NCBI GenBank assembly: GCA_023955335.1 | Contig: JAGSGF010000005.1 | Coordinates: 1 to 64,000, forward strand | Source: Yoonia sp. | Lineage (GTDB): Bacteria > Pseudomonadota > Alphaproteobacteria > Rhodobacterales > Rhodobacteraceae | Direction of reading: 5' to 3' | Length of the DNA: 64,000 nucleotides | Part shown: positions 63,094-64,000 of the stretch, in pieces | Numbering within the stretch: the first letter of the stretch is position 1 | How the letters are laid out: every line of letters begins with the position of its first letter | Position numbers and translations under genes: made by a program | The notes under the pieces: generated by a model | The model's database searches: none | What the model saw: the letters and a program-made list of their open reading frames with translations, nothing else | What the model was told of the DNA's origin: nothing

Positions 63094-63657
63094 ATGTTCA
63101 TCCAAACCGAATCCACGCCAAACCCTGCGACACTGAAATTTCTACCCGGCCAGAACGTTCTGGATATGGGGACAGCGGATTTCCCGACACCAGAGGCAGG
63201 CGCGCATTCTCCTCTGGCTGCACGTATCTTTGCAGTGGGCAGCGTCACGGGCGTGTTTTTCGGCACCGATTTTGTGACCGTCACCAAAGATGACGCCACC
63301 CAATGGGATCACATCAAGCCTGCGATCCTTGGTGCGATCATGGAACATTTTCAGTCCGGTCAGCCCGTAATTGCGGAAAACCACTCACCCGCGTCCGGCC
63401 ACGCCGAACACACCGGTGAAGACGGCGCGATTGTGGATCAGATCAAAGAATTGCTTGACACGCGGGTCCGCCCTGCGGTGGCCCAAGACGGCGGCGACAT
63501 CACATTCCACGGCTTTGATCGCGGCGTTGTCTACCTGCACATGCAGGGCGCTTGCGCTGGCTGCCCATCGTCCACGCTGACCCTGAAAATGGGCATCGAG
63601 AACCTGCTGCGTCACTACATCCCAGAAGTCGTTGAAGTCCGCCCAGTCGCGGCTTAG
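63094..63657 (+). CDS. NifU/Nfu-type iron-sulphur cluster carrier
   Basis: The 187-residue protein has an N-terminal Nfu_N domain (MFIQTESTPNPATLKFLPG) and a C-terminal NifU-like domain (LDTRVRPAVAQDGGDI) with the cluster-binding CxxC in GACAGCPSSTLTLK. Nfu proteins carry [4Fe-4S] clusters to target enzymes; XdhA and the Rieske protein are examples of Fe-S proteins in this window, though of [2Fe-2S] type. It precedes tsaB and has its own regulated-looking promoter. Confidence 0.94.
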   Translation: MFIQTESTPNPATLKFLPGQNVLDMGTADFPTPEAGAHSPLAARIFAVGSVTGVFFGTDFVTVTKDDATQWDHIKPAILGAIMEHFQSGQPVIAENHSPASGHAEHTGEDGAIVDQIKELLDTRVRPAVAQDGGDITFHGFDRGVVYLHMQGACAGCPSSTLTLKMGIENLLRHYIPEVVEVRPVAA

Positions 63658-63730
63658 ACTGTGACCAGTTGCTGAAGTGGCTCAGGGCGTGACTCTCGCA
63701 TCATCTCAACCAAAGCGGACAAAAGGCGGG

Positions 63731-64000
63731 TTGGATGCCAATATTCTTGCCTTTGATACGTCCCTCCCCCATTGCGCAGCTGCTTTCTTATGCGACGTGT
63801 CAATTTACAAGATGACAGAGGACATTGCGCGTGGGCAGGCAGAGCGCCTTGTCCCATTGCTCGAAGCCGTCTTGGGGCATTCAAACGCGGACTGGGATAG
63901 CCTTGATTTGATCGCGGTCGGGACTGGCCCAGGTAATTTCACAGGAATACGTATCGCTGTTTCTGCGGCGCGAGGTCTTGGGCTCGGACTAGGCATTCCT
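63731..64000 (+). CDS. tsaB: tRNA threonylcarbamoyladenosine biosynthesis protein TsaB (5' part)
   Basis: An open frame runs off the window after 90 codons. It reads NILAFDTSLPHCAAAFL near the start and VGTGPGNFTGIRIAVSAARG later, the signature of TsaB, the non-catalytic partner of TsaD in t6A tRNA modification. The start is uncertain: TTG 63731 has AAAGG close upstream; GTG 63689 in the same frame is an alternative. Confidence 0.85.
   Translation, partial: MDANILAFDTSLPHCAAAFLCDVSIYKMTEDIARGQAERLVPLLEAVLGHSNADWDSLDLIAVGTGPGNFTGIRIAVSAARGLGLGLGIP

Overview
The window is a chromosomal segment of an alphaproteobacterium, most likely a marine Rhodobacterales (Roseobacter-type) species. The signs are a moderately GC-rich composition, DUF1489 and CIA30 family genes, a B12-dependent ribonucleotide reductase, a short HisG with HisZ beside HisS, two dimethylglycine-dehydrogenase-type flavoproteins, and many ATGA stop/start overlaps. 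I found no rRNA, tRNA, CRISPR array, insertion sequence or phage gene. It reads as a core chromosome with two or three catabolic islands.

Layout. 1-10.5 kb: a catabolic island around a divergent RpiR regulator. Leftward lie rpiR, a Rieske oxygenase, an aldehyde dehydrogenase and a carboxymuconolactone-decarboxylase-like protein. Rightward lie an FAD/GcvT dehydrogenase, a quinone-oxidoreductase-like MDR, an enolase-superfamily enzyme resembling betaine epimerases and hydroxyproline dehydratases, and a class III aminotransferase. The enzyme set suggests breakdown of an N-methylated, betaine-like compound whose identity is unknown. Two diverged copies of an intergenic repeat bracket the island. 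10.5-23 kb: housekeeping genes (CIA30, DJ-1/PfpI, nrdJ, DUF1489, hisS-hisZ-hisG, slyX, a lipoprotein, dnaE). 23-32.7 kb: an ArsR regulator, then xdhABC in one operon with a BMP-type nucleoside/purine ABC transporter, ended by a clear terminator. 33-38 kb: aldo/keto reductase, D-amino-acid-oxidase-type flavoprotein and a second FAD/GcvT dehydrogenase. 38-46 kb: panC-panB, a tiny lipoprotein, 2-hydroxyacid dehydrogenase, SH3 protein, CDF transporter, M3 peptidase. 44.7-50.5 kb: rpoH-coaBC-dut and a membrane-anchored ThiF/MoeB protein leftward; cobU, a cobC-like phosphatase and a GST with a metal-binding-like tail rightward. 50.5-64 kb: yifB/comM, gshB, yraN-rsmI, an LpoA-like lipoprotein, glnD-murJ, a catalytically dead rhomboid, trpS, a universal stress protein, a small secreted protein, an Nfu-type Fe-S protein and the start of tsaB.

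Links between genes: nrdJ needs adenosylcobalamin and cobU/cobC belong to cobalamin assembly; panBC and coaBC serve coenzyme A synthesis; GcvT-type dehydrogenases would pass one-carbon units to tetrahydrofolate; HisZ activates short HisG; XdhC matures XdhAB. The most interesting regulatory signals are an SD-sequestering hairpin before coaBC, NrdR-like boxes over an nrdJ promoter, CtrA-like half-sites before yifB/comM, an Irr-like box plus a perfect palindrome before the nfu gene, and a large hairpin abutting the trpS start. All of these come from reading the sequence without computation.
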